The notes: generated from the letters alone by a model not told the origin. 64,000 bases of DNA from Triticum aestivum (GCF_018294505.1 NC_057809.1:507991914-508055913); one strand, 5' to 3'; counted from the first letter of the stretch, positions 11,150 to 23,525 are shown. Translations and numbers: made by a program.

Positions 11150-12317
11150 TGAAAGTGCAACTATCCCTGGGTGGTTTTGGTAATTACTAACAACATATAG
11201 CTCATTGAACTAATGCTATTTCAAGATGATCATTTTAGAAAGTTCAATGATTGGCATGGCATGAATTAGGAATGTGCACCCCTCAAAATGATAAGGACAC
11301 ACATTGGCTCAAGCTCAAGACTCTACATTTTCATTTTAGTGATCCAAGATCACATTGAGTCCATGGGAAAAGCCAATACTATTAAAAGGGGATGAGGTGT
11401 TGCTTAATGGCTTACTTGCTCAAAATGCTTGGTGATATGCTCCAAAAACCCTCAACCACTTTCTCATATCCACATATGTCCCAAACCAAAAGTCAAACTC
11501 GGCCCCACAAAAATGTTCTATCCGGCACCACCGAGTTCACTTGACATAGCCATCAGAACGTGCCTACACTTCCAGCATACATTTTCTGAGAGACATCCAC
11601 CTAATCATGTGTTGAGACCATGATATTCCATCCCAACCATATGAATCTTGATCTCTAGCCTTCCCCAAGTTGCTTTCCACTCAAATCATCTTTCCACCAA
11701 ATCCAAATCTATGTGAGAGAGTAGAGTGTTGGGGAGACTATCATTTGGAGCACAAGAGCAAGGAGTTCATCATCAACACACCATCTATTACCTTTTTGGA
11801 GAGTGGTGTCTCCTAGATTGGTTAGGTGTCACTTGGGAGCCTCCGACAAGATTGTGGAGTTGAACCAAGGAGTATGTACGGGCAAGGAGATTGCCTACTT
11901 CGTGAAGATCTACCCTAGTGAGGCAAGTCCTTCGTGGGCGATGGCCATGGTGGGATAGACTAGGTTGCTTCTTCGCGGACCCTTCGTGGGTGGAGCCCTC
12001 CGTGGACTTGCGGAACCGTTACCATTCATGGGTTGAAGTCTCCATCAATGTGGATGTACGATAGCACCACCTATCGGAACCACGCCAAAAATCTCCGTGT
12101 CTACATTGCGTTTTCTCCCTCTAAACTCCTCCCTTTACCTTCATATGCAAATGTTTTACATTCCGCTGCTATACTCTTAGAATTGCATGTGTAGGTTAAT
12201 TGCTTGACTTGTGCTAAGTTGCTAAAATCTGCCAAGACTTAAAATTGGGAAAAGGCTAGATTTTTATTTGGTCAAGTAGTCTAATCACCCCCCTCTAGAC
12301 ATACTTTCAATCCTACA
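11150..12317 (+). repeat. 3' LTR, internally deleted (1168 bp)
   Basis: Aligns end to end with the 5' LTR but lacks the segment equivalent to 3363-3854. The join lies at a GCCA shared by both edges of the missing block (3359-3362 and 3851-3854 in the 5' LTR). The missing part holds the whole motif array and the TATA box, so this LTR has no recognisable promoter. Confidence 0.92.
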
Positions 12318-12990
12318 CTTAGGTCCCATGCAAGTAGTGAGATTGAATGTCAAACACCCTGCCACCGTCACTCAGCCGCAAACATTGAGACACCTGGTTT
12401 TTTAATTCTAGTAAATCCAAAACTCGTCTTAAATTCATGACACTTGGCATGCTATCATGGAGTGACATCAATGTGCCGTGGTAAATATTTTGTCCCATTT
12501 GGGGCAGGTTTGGGTATATGCTTCTCACAAACCAGAGCTTCTCACAATAAGCATGATGGTTTCGGTAGGGAACGTCCCACCATTGGGGACGAAACGATAT
12601 CCATTGCCTCTTATTGCTTTCAAAAAATTTCTCGTGTCAACATAGAACGACTGGAGTGTTCTGTCAATTTTTGGGATTTTTCAGGGTTCGTTTGGACATT
12701 TTTATGCATTAATTGAGTTTTCAATGCAGTTATGTGCATAATTCAAATTTGAACTACATGCACATGCTCCAGTGCATATAAATTGGTTGAAAAATCAAAT
12801 CTTTGTCCTTGGGTGCATGCTTAGGTCCCATGCAAGAAACGGGAATGAATTTCAAACACCAGGGCATCATTTATTGCCAGCAAAATGTTGAGATACTTTA
12901 TTTTTAAATTCTTGTAAATCCAGAACTCGTCTAAAATTCATGAAACTTGGCATGCTATCATGGAATGGCACCCGACATGTTGTGGTATTT
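12318..12990. repeat. Tandem array of ~502-bp units, second block
   Basis: Resumes the host repeat exactly after the retroelement; subtracting the insertion places the unit landmark (12568) 502 bp from the previous one. The final copy departs from the consensus after about 12975 and passes into unique CACTA sequence. Confidence 0.88.
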
Positions 12991-13415
12991 TTCGTGTCCA
13001 TTTTGAGAGAAGGCGCACTCAAATAACAACCAACAAAGGCATTTTGAAAAAAAATAGCTACCACTTTAATATCTCGAACGTTTGTATAATTCAAACCGTG
13101 TGCGTTCTGTTAACCATTCACGTGATGCCACGTGTCTTGGTTTTAATGGCTATAGGAGGTGCCGTGCGGACAGCTGCTAGACTGAACGGGAGGCGTGCAC
13201 GCGTAGTCCGGTGCACAAGCTGGTCGAGAGGCATGCAAGCTGTCCTCCAATGCGCAGGCTCACTGGGAAGCTTGTGAGCTGTACGCTATGCAGGCTCGCT
13301 AGGAAGCGGGCCCTTTGACTTCCATGGCTACCCGGCGCCCGAGCCACTGCTTAATACGGGCGACCTTACTGTTCGCCTCCCATTCCCCTCCCTCCCGTAG
13401 AGCTCCACCAACGCC

Positions 13416-14007
13416 ATGGCACAGAAGGATTATCTGCCACTAGTCTTCAAGTTTGGTGAAGTCGACTCCGAGTCGAAGGAGATAGAAAATAAGGAGGAAT
13501 GGTGCCTCATGGACATGGCCTAGAACGAGCTGGTCGCGGCGGTTGCTGCCCCCGCTCCCATCCTAGCTCCCATCCCCGCGCCTGCTCTAGGGACCATCCC
13601 CGTAGCATGACGGGCTGGTCGCCGAGCACTATCGTAGAGCTGGAAGCTGCAGGCGTCAGCAAGGTCTCCGCGGATCCGCGCGAGCTCGTGTACATGCCAG
13701 CACCAGTGCCCGTGCCCGTGCGCGCCCTTCACCTACCGTGGCGCCGGTCCCCATGCGTTTGGCTGCACCCGCCGTGCCCGTGCGCGCGCCCCCCTCAACG
13801 GCATGGGATGCTGCCGTCGACCACTACCTCTCAGTGCTGCCAGCTGCCATCCTTCCACGCCGCGCCCATCGATCGGGCGAGGACATGATATTTGATTTAC
13901 AAGTGAAGAACATTCTATGCTGCATTGAAGACTTCAACAACGGCGTCCCGAAGGACGACAACAACAACGACGGCGCGACACGCCGCTTCCGCCGCCACCG
14001 AAAATAG
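13416..14007 (+). pseudogene. Unrecognised passenger gene, Ala/Pro-rich, broken
   Basis: A GC-rich island begins at ATG 13416 with a 35-codon frame (MAQKDYLPLVFKFGEVD...) ended by TAG at 13521. The same frame continues as an Ala/Pro-alternating segment before another stop near 13608. Further open stretches in other frames reach TAG 14005, the last rich in Asn/Asp then Arg. Base composition contrasts sharply with the AT-rich flanks, as expected of captured exons. I do not recognise the protein. The frame changes show it is not intact. Confidence 0.45.
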
Positions 14008-14838
14008 TTTTTTTCTTGGGTTTAATACTGTATCTCGATCATATGAATATAAATTCGCAGTATGACTGAATGAAAGATATGGTTTGAGTGAACTTGCGTT
14101 TTTCTCTCTTAATGTACAGACTTATCAAATGATTTTCTTTTGAAAAAAGCATCAATGATTTTTAAATATAAAACACTCATCACAAACATTTTAGTTAGAA
14201 CACCCGTATGCAAGCCGATAGCTTCCCTAGGAAGCCAAGGGAAAATGTGCCGAGCAGCAATTTTGCGGCTCTTGACCGCAAACATTTTAGATAGAACACC
14301 CGTATGCAAAGTGAGAGCAGGTTTGTGCATCTCTTCAATGCAAACGGTTCTTTTGGATGACCCGTGAGCAACCACTTACAAACAATTTGGTAAGATTTGC
14401 ATCTGTCATATTGGGTACGTTGCCATTTGTCAAACTGGAAAGATTGACATTTGTTGATCTAGTAACATTGCCATTTGTCAACCTTGTAACACCGCGATTT
14501 GTCAAAATATGAAGCTAAAAATCACTAACAGTATCTATTTTTTTGCAACTAAAATTCAGTAATTAATCATAGATTTCATTCATAGATTAAGCAGTTGTTC
14601 TTTATACAAACAGTTCAACTCGACAGCTGAACCGACCAAACTTTTCACCAATTGTTGCCAACCATGTACTGAAATAGCTAGTTCTACTTTATATACTAGC
14701 TAATTTTAAGTACGTTGTACAGTTCCACCACATCTATAGTCAGATGAACTGAACAAAATAGCCCCTAAATACTACTACGGACGGGCTTTGTACTACTTCC
14801 GACTGCGTCTCCTTTGACGAGCATGCTCAGTAAGAGGC

Positions 14839-15566
14839 AGAGGAGGAGGAGCCTATCGACGAGCTGGACAACTGCAATACGGTGCCTACCGCTGCTGCAG
14901 CTTCAGCGGCGCTCACCTCGAACGCCCTCTTCCGCTCCAGATGACCCCTCTCAAAGCAGTGGTTCTCCTCATAGATCTCCTGATTCCTTGCCTCTGAGGC
15001 GGCGTGTGCCGCGACCACGGCGGTGATAAGGCTCTTTGCATGCTTGACGAGGCGCTCCTCCTCCTCCCGCAGGAACTAGGTGTAGCACGCAAGGTCGCTG
15101 ACACACGTGCGTGCATCCACCTCCGCCTCCAGCCTTTGGGCGGCGGTGGCGGAGTGGGTGATGACCCCGGCGGTCGACGGTGGGCTGGCAGCCACAGCGG
15201 CCGACGATGGGGTGGTGGCCACGACCACCACCTCCCGCCTTCGGGCCGTGATGGCGCAGCGGGTGATGGCCACGGTGGCCGGCAGTGGGGTGGCAGCCAC
15301 GACAGCCACCTCCCGCCTTTGAGCTGCGGAAGCGGAGCAGGTGATGCCCATGGCTTTCGACAGTGGTGTGGTGGCAACGGCGGCTGGCAACAGCTGCCGA
15401 CGGGCAGCGGCGGTGGAGCATGTGGTGGGTGTTCCGCTCACACCCAACAGGACGCCACGCGCACTACACTACGCCAGGGACTGAGCCACCGCGGTGTAGC
15501 CTCCCACCTGGAGCTGTCCTCTGATGATGGCGGAGTGGCTGAGTGACGACGATGGACCGGTGCCAT
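14839..15566 (-). pseudogene. Unrecognised minus-strand passenger gene with ~34-residue repeats
   Basis: On the minus strand a TATA box (CTATATAAA, 15645-15653) lies about 80 bases upstream of ATG 15566. The N-terminal frame (MAPVHRRHSATPPSSEDSS...) ends at 15438. A shifted frame continues through three Ala/Thr/Arg-rich repeats of roughly 34 residues, reaches a stop near 15080, then continues in the same frame as a charged helix (FLREEEERLVKHAKSLI..., YEENHCFERGHLERKRAFE) and a Ser tail ending near 14827-14839. Consistent charge patterning through the frame changes suggests a real but decayed protein. Function unknown. Confidence 0.5.
15140..15400. repeat. ~100-bp GC-rich direct repeats within the minus-strand passenger gene
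   Basis: The phrase GTGATG(A/G)CC..CGG followed by GGCAGCCAC and CCACCTCCCGCCTT recurs about every 80-105 bases (near 15160, 15263, 15340). On the minus strand it encodes the 34-residue protein repeats. Confidence 0.55.
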
Positions 15567-16547
15567 TGGCGATTGTGGGAGAAGTAGACGAGATAAGCTA
15601 CATGGAGGGAGGGGAAAATGCGACGCAGGACTTGCTGGTCGTGAGGGTTTATATAGCAGGCCGATAAGCATTGGGATTTTGGGGGATTTCACTGAGTCAG
15701 GTGGGAAGCTTGTGCGGGAACCTGTGAGGTTGCGTGGGAATGGGCTCACCGACGAATCATTGGCGCCACTGTTTGGCCAAAAGAATGCCCCCGCGCGCTG
15801 CGCAAGCTTGCGCTGTAAGCCGTCTGCGACAGCGGGGCGACAAGACGTGTGAGAGGAGGACGAAAGGCCACGTACACATACAATTAATAAAAAATGTTTG
15901 TGATTTAATTACCTACTATACCCCCGTCCTGGTTTATAAGTATGATTTAACTAATAAAATACGAATACATGTTGCCAATGATTATATAGTTGGATTTGTA
16001 TTTGAACATACATTCCAATTATATAATTGTTATAACATGCATTAACATTTTGTTGGTTAAATTTGAGGGCAAAGAATGGAATAGATTATAAAGGGGACTA
16101 TAGACCAAGACGGAGGTAGTAGCACACGGCCGCTCTCTACGCAGCAACGCAACTGTTGGTCGGCTTGTAGGCGACCATTTCTTGCGTGTTCAACTGCTCT
16201 ATGTGTGCGGTTGCTTGCGGTTCAAGCGGCTGGGGCGCGCTATGCTTGCGTCCCTCCGCGCGTGCTCTCCTCTCGCGTTCGTCTGGGTGCTCTGCCCTGG
16301 TCCCTCCACGCGTGCTGCCAGTGTTTGGGGTTGGTGCACGATCACGCATGTTCGTGTGCATGCGGTTGCGCTGGGCTCGGCGCGACAATGCAGTTACCAG
16401 CTGCAAAAACTGCCATGCGGACGCGCCGAGAATCCAGGCCGCCCTGCCCCATTTATTCCTGCGGCCATTTACCTTCAACTCTCGCGTCACACACCACAAT
16501 AAGCACACCCACGACCACACATACAGAGAGGACATCCAGCGGTTCCA

Positions 16548-17267
16548 ATGGTGATCCCCGTGGCTCCAATGGCGCTCCCAGCGGCCGACGACGACAACGG
16601 CGGGTAGTTCACCACGCGTCACATAGTGGACACCCATGTGAGGGGGGAGGCCCTCTCGGTGGTGTACGCGAATGATCTGGTCTCAGTGGAGAGCTCCATC
16701 CAAACTATGCAGTTGTTCCTTGCCGAGGACAAGTACCAAGTGGTCGGCTTTGACTTCTAGTACACCATAGGTCGTGCCGGGCATGATCAGAAGGTTGCCG
16801 TCGCCCAGTTGTGCGTGCGACATGACGTCCTCGTCTACCACTACCACCTTGCCACAAGGCCTTCCGAGCGTTTCTCTAGGTTTATCAACAACTCCGACTA
16901 CAGTTTCGCTACGGTGGACACCACCAACAATCTAAAAGCGCTCAAGGTTTCGGTCTTGAAATGCCCGAATCTTGTCAACATCCGGCACCACTACAAAGTC
17001 TGGGGCAGCAACAAAAACAAACTGAACTCCCTGGTTGACCTCGCCTCGGCCATCGTTGAGCCCTACTACATGAAGATGAAGAATGAGAGCAAGAAGGACA
17101 AGAATTCCTGGCACAGTGTGTGGCATGAGAGACTGGATGAACAACATGTCAAGTACGCGGCCAAGGACGTGTACACAAGCTACGAGATGTACAGGCGGAT
17201 CGTTGCCTGCCCTAGACGAGGGATCGAGCCACAGAGCAGTGGCGGGAGCGTCACAATAAGTAGATGA
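16548..17267 (+). pseudogene. DEDDy-type 3'-5' exonuclease (Werner-exonuclease-like), captured and broken
   Basis: The family removes nucleotides from 3' ends using two metal ions held by D-x-E (Exo I), a second Asp, and Y-x3-D (Exo III). From ATG 16548 one frame runs 240 codons to TGA 17267. It shows the Exo I neighbourhood QVVGFDF-stop-YT, then GRAGHDQKVAVAQLC, RFINNSDYSFATVD, VWGSNKNKLNSLVDLA and an intact Exo III KYAAKDVYTSYEMY. Two in-frame TAG stops occur, at 16605 and at 16758. The second stands exactly where the catalytic Glu of FD-x-E is expected, so one change (GAG to TAG) removes both translation and chemistry. Length from Exo I to the end fits a single exonuclease domain. Confidence 0.82.
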
Positions 17268-17399
17268 CTAGACGATCGTTTCTCCTACTTTAGAATGCAT
17301 GTAATTGTTTATTGAGGTGTGTGCGAATGATCTGTATAGTCACTTATGTAATTGGATGTTTATTTTAGTTATATATACACATGTTATTCTTCTGTAGAC

Positions 17400-17827
17400 A
17401 TCGCAAATCACACAACTTATTAGCAGCAATCGTCTGTGTTATTATTGGTCTTCACACACATTTCTGATTACGGACCTGTTTGCTGCGTATCACACACATC
17501 TTCTTTAGTTGAACCGTTTCTATTGTGTTGCCTAATCACACATAGTTCATCCTACTGAACCGTCTATTGTATACGGAACACATCTTCATCTGGCTGCCCG
17601 TTTGTTTTATTCCTCCTCATCGCAAATAGTTAATTGAATTGAACCGTATGCCCTGCATCTCACACGCAACTAAAATCTGAACCGTGTTTGATGCATCCGT
17701 CATCGCAAACGTGTTGCACCTTTTTTTATGGTTTTTTTACACCACCGTTTGCGATTATGGCATCGCACACAGTTTCGTCAAAGGGTCTCTGACCATAGTG
17801 TCGCATTTGGACCATCCCGCGGTAGTG
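17400..17827. repeat. CACTA 3' subterminal repeats and terminal inverted repeat
   Basis: Variants of GAACCGT(T/G)T and of TCGCA(A/C)ACA / TCACACAC recur in both orientations every 30-60 bases from 17400, the usual arrangement of transposase-binding sites near CACTA ends. The terminal repeat ends TAGTG at 17827. Confidence 0.75.
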
Positions 17828-19049
17828 ACTCCAAAGTCACTAATAGCGGAGAACAAACGAACAGATTATTGTATGGTACGAAACCACCTCAAAGTTATTC
17901 TTTCCGATTGATCTATTGGGCTATTCCTATAAGTGTCACAAACAGCCCTAGAGTTCGTACTAAGATAATACCTTAAGACACACATCAACCAAAACCTTAA
18001 TGTCACCTAGATACTCCAATGTCACCACAAGTACCCACGGGTTTGATTATACGATATGCATCACACAATCTCAGATTCATTTATTCAGACCAACACAAAG
18101 AACTTCAAAGAGTGCCCCGAAGTTTCATCGGAGAGTCCAGACGAAAACGTGTGCCAACCCCTATGCATAAGTTCAGAAGGTCACATAACCCGCAAGTTGA
18201 TCACCAAAACATACATCAAGTAGATCACGTGAATATCCCATTGTCACCACAGATAAGCACATGCAAGACATACATCAAGTGTTCTCAAATCCTTAAAGAC
18301 TCAATTAGTTAAGAGAACTTCAAAGGGAAAACTCAGTCCATTACGAGAAGGTAGAGGGGGAGAAACATCATAAGATCCAACTATAATAGCAAAGCTCGCG
18401 GTACATCAAGATCGTGTCAAACCAAGAACACGAGAGAGAGAGAGACAGATCAAACACATAGCTACGGGTACATACCCTTAGCCCCGAGGGTGAACTACTC
18501 CCTCCTCGTCATGGAGAGCCAGGAGATGATGAAGATGGCCACCGGTGATGGTTTCCCCCTCCGGCAGGGTGCCGGAACAGGGTCCTGGTTGGTTTTTGGT
18601 GGCTACAGAGGCTTGCGGCGGCGGAACTCCTGATCTAGGTTCTGTTCTCGGGTTTTTGGGATTTATAAGAGGCGTTGGCGTCGGGAACAAGTCAGGGGGG
18701 GCCACTAGGAGCCCACAAGGATGGAGGGCACACGATGGGGGGTGGGGGCGCCCTCCACCTTTGTGGATGCCTCGTGGCTCTTCTCCGATATCTTTTAGTT
18801 CTAGTATTTTTTTTATATTTTCCAAAAATATTCTTCGTAAATTTTCAGGTCAACTGGACTCCGTTTGATATTCTTTTTCTGTGAAACTCAAAAACAAGGA
18901 AAAAACAGAAACTGGCACTAGGCTCTAGGTTAATAGGTTAGTCCCAAAAATCATATAAAACAGCTTATAAATGCATGTAAAACATCCAAGATAGATAATA
19001 TAATAGCATGGAACAATAAAAAATTATAGATACGTTGGAGACGTATCAA
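17828..19049 (-). repeat. Partial Sabrina-like LTR (minus strand), cut by the CACTA insertion
   Basis: Read on the minus strand the LTR begins TGATACGTTTCC-type (TGATACGTCTCC at 19049) and continues leftwards for about 1.2 kb to 17828, where it stops abruptly at the CACTA terminus without a TG...CA end. The break is therefore the CACTA insertion site, and the rest of the LTR should lie beyond the CACTA's left end. Open frames near 18478-18884 are GC-rich LTR sequence, not genes. Family name from memory. Confidence 0.7.
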
Positions 19050-22000
19050 GCATCCCCGAGCTTAATTCCTGCTTGTCCTCGAGTAGGTAAATGATAAAAA
19101 CAGAATTTTTGATGTGGAATTCTACCTAACATATTTATCAATGTAATCTTGTCTATTGTGGCAAGAATATTCTGATCCATATGATTCAAAACAAAAGTCT
19201 AATATTGACATAAAAACAATAATACTTCAAGCATACTAATAAGATAATTATGTCTTCTCAAAATAACATGACCAAGGAAAGCTTATCCCTACAAAATCAT
19301 ATAGTCTGACTATACCCCATCTTCATCACACAAAATATTCAAATCATGCACAACCCCATGAGAAACCAAGCAATTATTTCATACTTTTGATGTTCTCAAA
19401 CCTTTTTAACTTGCATGCAATACATGAGCATGAGCCATGGACATAGCACTATAGGTGGAATAGAAGGTGGTTGTGGAGAAGACAAAAAGAAGGAGATAGT
19501 CTCACATCAACTAGGCGTATCAACGGGCCATGGAGATGCCCATGAATAGATATCGATGTGAGTGAGTAGGGATTGCCATGCGATGGATGCACTAGAGCTA
19601 TAAGTTTATGAAAGCTCAAAAAGAAACTAAGTGGGTGTGCATCCAACTTGCTTGCTCACGAAGACCTAAGTCATTTGAGGAAGCCCATCGTTGGAATATA
19701 CAAGCCAAGTTCTATAATGAAAAATTCCCAATAGTATAAGAAAGCGAAAACATGGGAGACTCTCTATCATGAAGATCATGGTGCTACTTTGAAGCACAAG
19801 TGTGGTAAAAAGATATTAGCATTGCCCCTTCTCTCTTTTCTCTTTTTTTTTGTTTTTTTTTTGTTTTTTTGGGCCCTCTCCTTTTTTGGCCTTTTTTCAT
19901 TTGGAGTCTCATACCGACTTGTGGGGGAATCATGGTTTCCATCATCCTTTCCTCACATGAGACAATGCTCTAATAATGAAGATCATCGCACTTTTATTTA
20001 CTTACAACTCAAGAATTACAACTCAATACTTAGAACAAAATATGACTCTATATGAATGCCTCCGGCAGTGTACCGGGATGTGCAATGAATCAAGAGTGAC
20101 ATGTATGAAAGAATTATGAATGGTGGCTTTGCCACAAATACGATGTCAACTACATGATCATGCAAAGCAATATGACAATGATGGAGTGTGTCATAATAAA
20201 TGGAACAGTGGACGTTGCATGGCAATATATCTCGGAATTGCTATGGAAATGCCATAATAGGTAGGTATGGTGGCTGTTTTGAGGAAGATATATGGTGGGT
20301 GTAAGGTACCGGCGAAAGTTGTGCGGTACTAGAGAGGCTAGAAATGGTGGAAGGGTGAGAGTGCATATAATCCATGGACTGAACATTAGTCATAAAGAAC
20401 TCACATACTTATTGCAAAAATCTATTAGTCATTGAAACAAAGTACTACGCACATGCTCCTAGAGGGATAGATTGGTAGGAAAAGACCATCTCTCATCCCC
20501 TACCGCCACTCATAAGGAAGACAATCAAAAAATATCTCATGCTCCGACTTCGTTACATAACGGTTCACCATACGTGCATGCTACGGGACTCAAATTCACA
20601 ACTACTCACTACTCACTAGCATGACTATAATATCACCATACGTGCATGCTACAGGACTCAAATTCAACCTTAACACAAGTATTTCTCAAATTCACAACTA
20701 CTCACTAGCATGACTATAATATCACCATCTTCATATCTCAAAACAATCATAAGGAATCAAACTTCTCATAGTATTCAATGCACTTTATATGAAAGTTTTT
20801 ATTATCTCCCTCTTGGATGCCCATCATATTAGCACTAAATTCATAACCAAAGAAAATTACCATGCTGTTTAAGACTCTCAAAATAATATAAGTGAAGCAT
20901 GAGAGTTCATCAATTTCTTCAAAATAAAACTACCATCGTGCTCTAAAAAGATATAAGTGAAGCACTAGAGCAAATGACAAAGTACTCCAGAAGATATAAG
21001 TGAAGATCAATGAGTAGTCGAATAATTATGTAATTATGTGAAGACTCTCTCTCATAATTTTTTTCTGATCCTATGTACTTTATTCAAAATATCAAGCAAA
21101 AAATGACATTGCAAGGATAGCACATATCGTGTGAAGAAGCAAAAACTTAGGCTCAACCAAAACTGACCGATAGTTGTTGAAGAAGAAATGTGGGATGCCT
21201 ACCGAGGCATCCCCAAGCTTAGATGATTGAGACTTATTGGAATATTAACTAGGGGTGCCTTGGGAATCCCCAAGCTTAAGCTTTTGTGTCTTCTTAATTT
21301 CTCTCATATCACGGTTTCCCTAATTCTTAAAAACTTCATCCACACAAAACTCAACAAGATCTCGTGAGATAAGTTAGTATAAATACGTGATAAACCTTAT
21401 CATTGTCTACTATAGAAAATCACTAGAATTATAATTTGACATTGCATACTAAATGCCTCTGCATATCTAACACTCCTATCCTCAAATAGAATCATTGAAC
21501 AAGCATACGTATGCAAACAATGCAATCATAACAACAATCTGTCTAAATAGGATAGTTGTAAAGAATGCAAGAGGAATCATATTTCTGTAACTCCAAAAAT
21601 TCTGAAACATTACCACACTATAGATAGTTTGGTTTTACTCATTGTGTAAAAATTCAAGATTTTATCATGTTGTGACTATTCACAAATATTCAAAACATAA
21701 CAACAAACTTTCCGTTTTTAAAACAGCAACATATAGACTTGCAAAATAAGCATGGTAAAGGCTATACTTAACCTTTTTATTGAAAAAAAGATGCAAAACA
21801 TTACTCTAAATACCAGCAAGCAAATCCTAAAAAAATAATATGATGCTCCAAGCAAAACACATATCATGTGGTGAATAAAAATATAGCTCCAAGTAAGGTT
21901 ACCGATGAACGAAGACGAAAGAGGGCATGCCATCTGGGGCATCCCCAAGCTTATGCTCTTGGTTGTCCTTGAATATTACCTTGGGTGCCTTGGGCATCCC

Positions 22001-23515
22001 CAAGCTTAGGCTCTTACCACTCTTTATTCCGTAGTCCATGAAAACTTTACCCATAACTTGAAAACTTCACAACACAAAACTCAACAGAAAATCTCATAAG
22101 CTCCGTTAGTATAAGAAAATAAATCACCACTTTTGGTACTGTTGTGAACTCTTTATTTATTTATATTGGTGTAATATCTAATGTATTATAACTTATCCAT
22201 GTTTCATACCCTCTGGTACTACTCATATATTCATCAAAATAGGCAAACACCACATAGAAAACAGAATCTGTCAAAAACAGAACAATCTGTAGTAATCTGT
22301 AACTCCCAAAATACTTTTAAATTAGGACAACTTGAGAAATTTGTTTATTAATCTTCTTCAAAAATAATCAATATGTTGTCACGCTTCTGTTAAAAATGAG
22401 AATTGTTTTCCTAAGCGAAAAAGTTTCTATTTTTCAGCAAGGTCAAATCAACTATCACCATAGATCATCCCAAAGGTCTTACTTGGCACTTTATTGAAAC
22501 AAAAGCTATAGAAAATGATTACTACAGTAGCCTAATCATGTGGACACACAAAAATAGTAGGTATAAGTATTGGGTTGTCTCCCAACAAGTGCTTTTCTTT
22601 AATGCCTTTCTAGCCAGGCATGATGATTTCAATGATGCTCATATAAAAGATAAGAATTGAAACATAATGGGAGCATCATGAAGAATATGAGTAGCACATT
22701 TTAGTCTAACCCACTTCCTATGCATAGGGATTTTGTGAGCAAACAACTTATGGGAACAAGAGTCAACTTGCATAGGAAGGTATGACAAGCATAACTTCAA
22801 GATTTTCAACACATAGAGAGGAAACTTGCTATTATTGCAACTCCTACAAGCATATATTCCTCTCTCACAATAATTTTTAGTAGCATCATGAATGAATTCA
22901 ATAATATAACCATCACATAAATTATTCTTTTCATGATACATAAGCATAGAAATTTTACTACTCTCCACATAAGAAAATTTCTTCTCATTCATAATAGTGG
23001 GAGCAAACTCAACAAAATAACAACATGTGAGGCATAATCCAATTGAAAATAAAAATCATGATGATAAGTTCCATGGTTATCATTATTCTTTATAGCATAC
23101 ATGTCAACAATAATCATCATAGATATGAGGCATGCTATCATCATAATAAATTTGCTCAACATAATTTTGGGGACTAAAAATATCATCTTCATCAAACATA
23201 GCATCCCCAAGCTTATAGCTTTGCATATCATTTGCATCATGGGTATTCAAAGAATTCATACTAACAACATTGCAATCATGCTCATCATTCAAAGATTTAG
23301 TGCGGAACATTTAATGCATTCTTCTTCTAACACTTTGCCACAATTATCGGAATCCTTATTGTCACGAAAGACATTAAAAAAATGAAGCATACGAGGCAAC
23401 CTCAATTCCATTTTTTGTAGTTTTCTTTTAGAGACTAACTAGTGATAAAACAAGAAACTAAAAGATTCGATTGCAAGATCTAAAGATATACCTTCAAGCG
23501 CTAACCTCCCCGTCA
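19050..23515 (-). mobile_element. Internal, non-coding region of a Gypsy-type element
   Basis: AT-rich sequence with short frames only. Recurrent phrases such as GCATCCCCAAGCTTA (near 21209, 21270, 21940, 21996 and 23203) are characteristic of this group of Triticeae elements. No gag or pol motif is visible on either strand, so the element is non-autonomous or internally deleted. A poly-T block lies at about 19843-19870. Confidence 0.65.
21190..22170. repeat. Pair of diverged direct repeats about 730 bp apart
   Basis: About 21190-21440 and 21920-22170 share the same order of phrases: GGCATCCCCAAGCTTA, then GGGTGCCTTGGG(A/C)ATCCCC, then ACTTCA..CACAAAACTCAACA and GTTAGTATAA. This is an old internal duplication in the element. 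Confidence 0.6.
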
Positions 23516-23525
23516 ACGATGCCAT

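Larger units (their letters stand above)
2960..12317 (+). mobile_element. Complete non-autonomous Copia-like LTR retroelement with two transcription units
   Basis: The element is 9358 bp and flanked by the target duplication CTTAG (2955-2959 and 12318-12322); the host repeat reads continuously across the two copies. The LTRs start TGAAAGTGCAAC and end CCTACA. A primer-binding site complementary to initiator-Met tRNA follows the 5' LTR, and a purine tract (about 11136-11147) precedes the 3' LTR. Inside are a broken gag and a broken putative plant transposon protein gene. I find no protease, integrase, reverse transcriptase or RNase H, so mobilisation would have needed a partner element. The Copia assignment rests on gag style and the tRNA-Met primer site. 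Confidence 0.9.
12991..17827. mobile_element. 3' part of a CACTA (En/Spm) transposon with passenger genes
   Basis: The right end is CGCGGTAGTG (ending 17827), i.e. CACTACCGCG on the other strand, the terminus of CACTA elements. It is preceded by repeated short subterminal motifs. Inside are three broken passenger genes. No transposase is visible here; the left end must lie beyond the window start, so the 502-bp array and nested retroelements are probably also internal. Stretches without genes: 12991-13415 GC-rich leader; 14008-14838 AT-rich with nothing recognised, apart from an ATTTTAGwTAGAACACCCGTATGC phrase repeated near 14190 and 14285; 15567-16130 promoter-like and AT-rich. Confidence 0.8.

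Noticed and set aside
18478..18884. Pro/Gly-rich protein genes in the Sabrina-like LTR
   Set aside because: Both strands are open and the segment is the GC-rich middle of an LTR.
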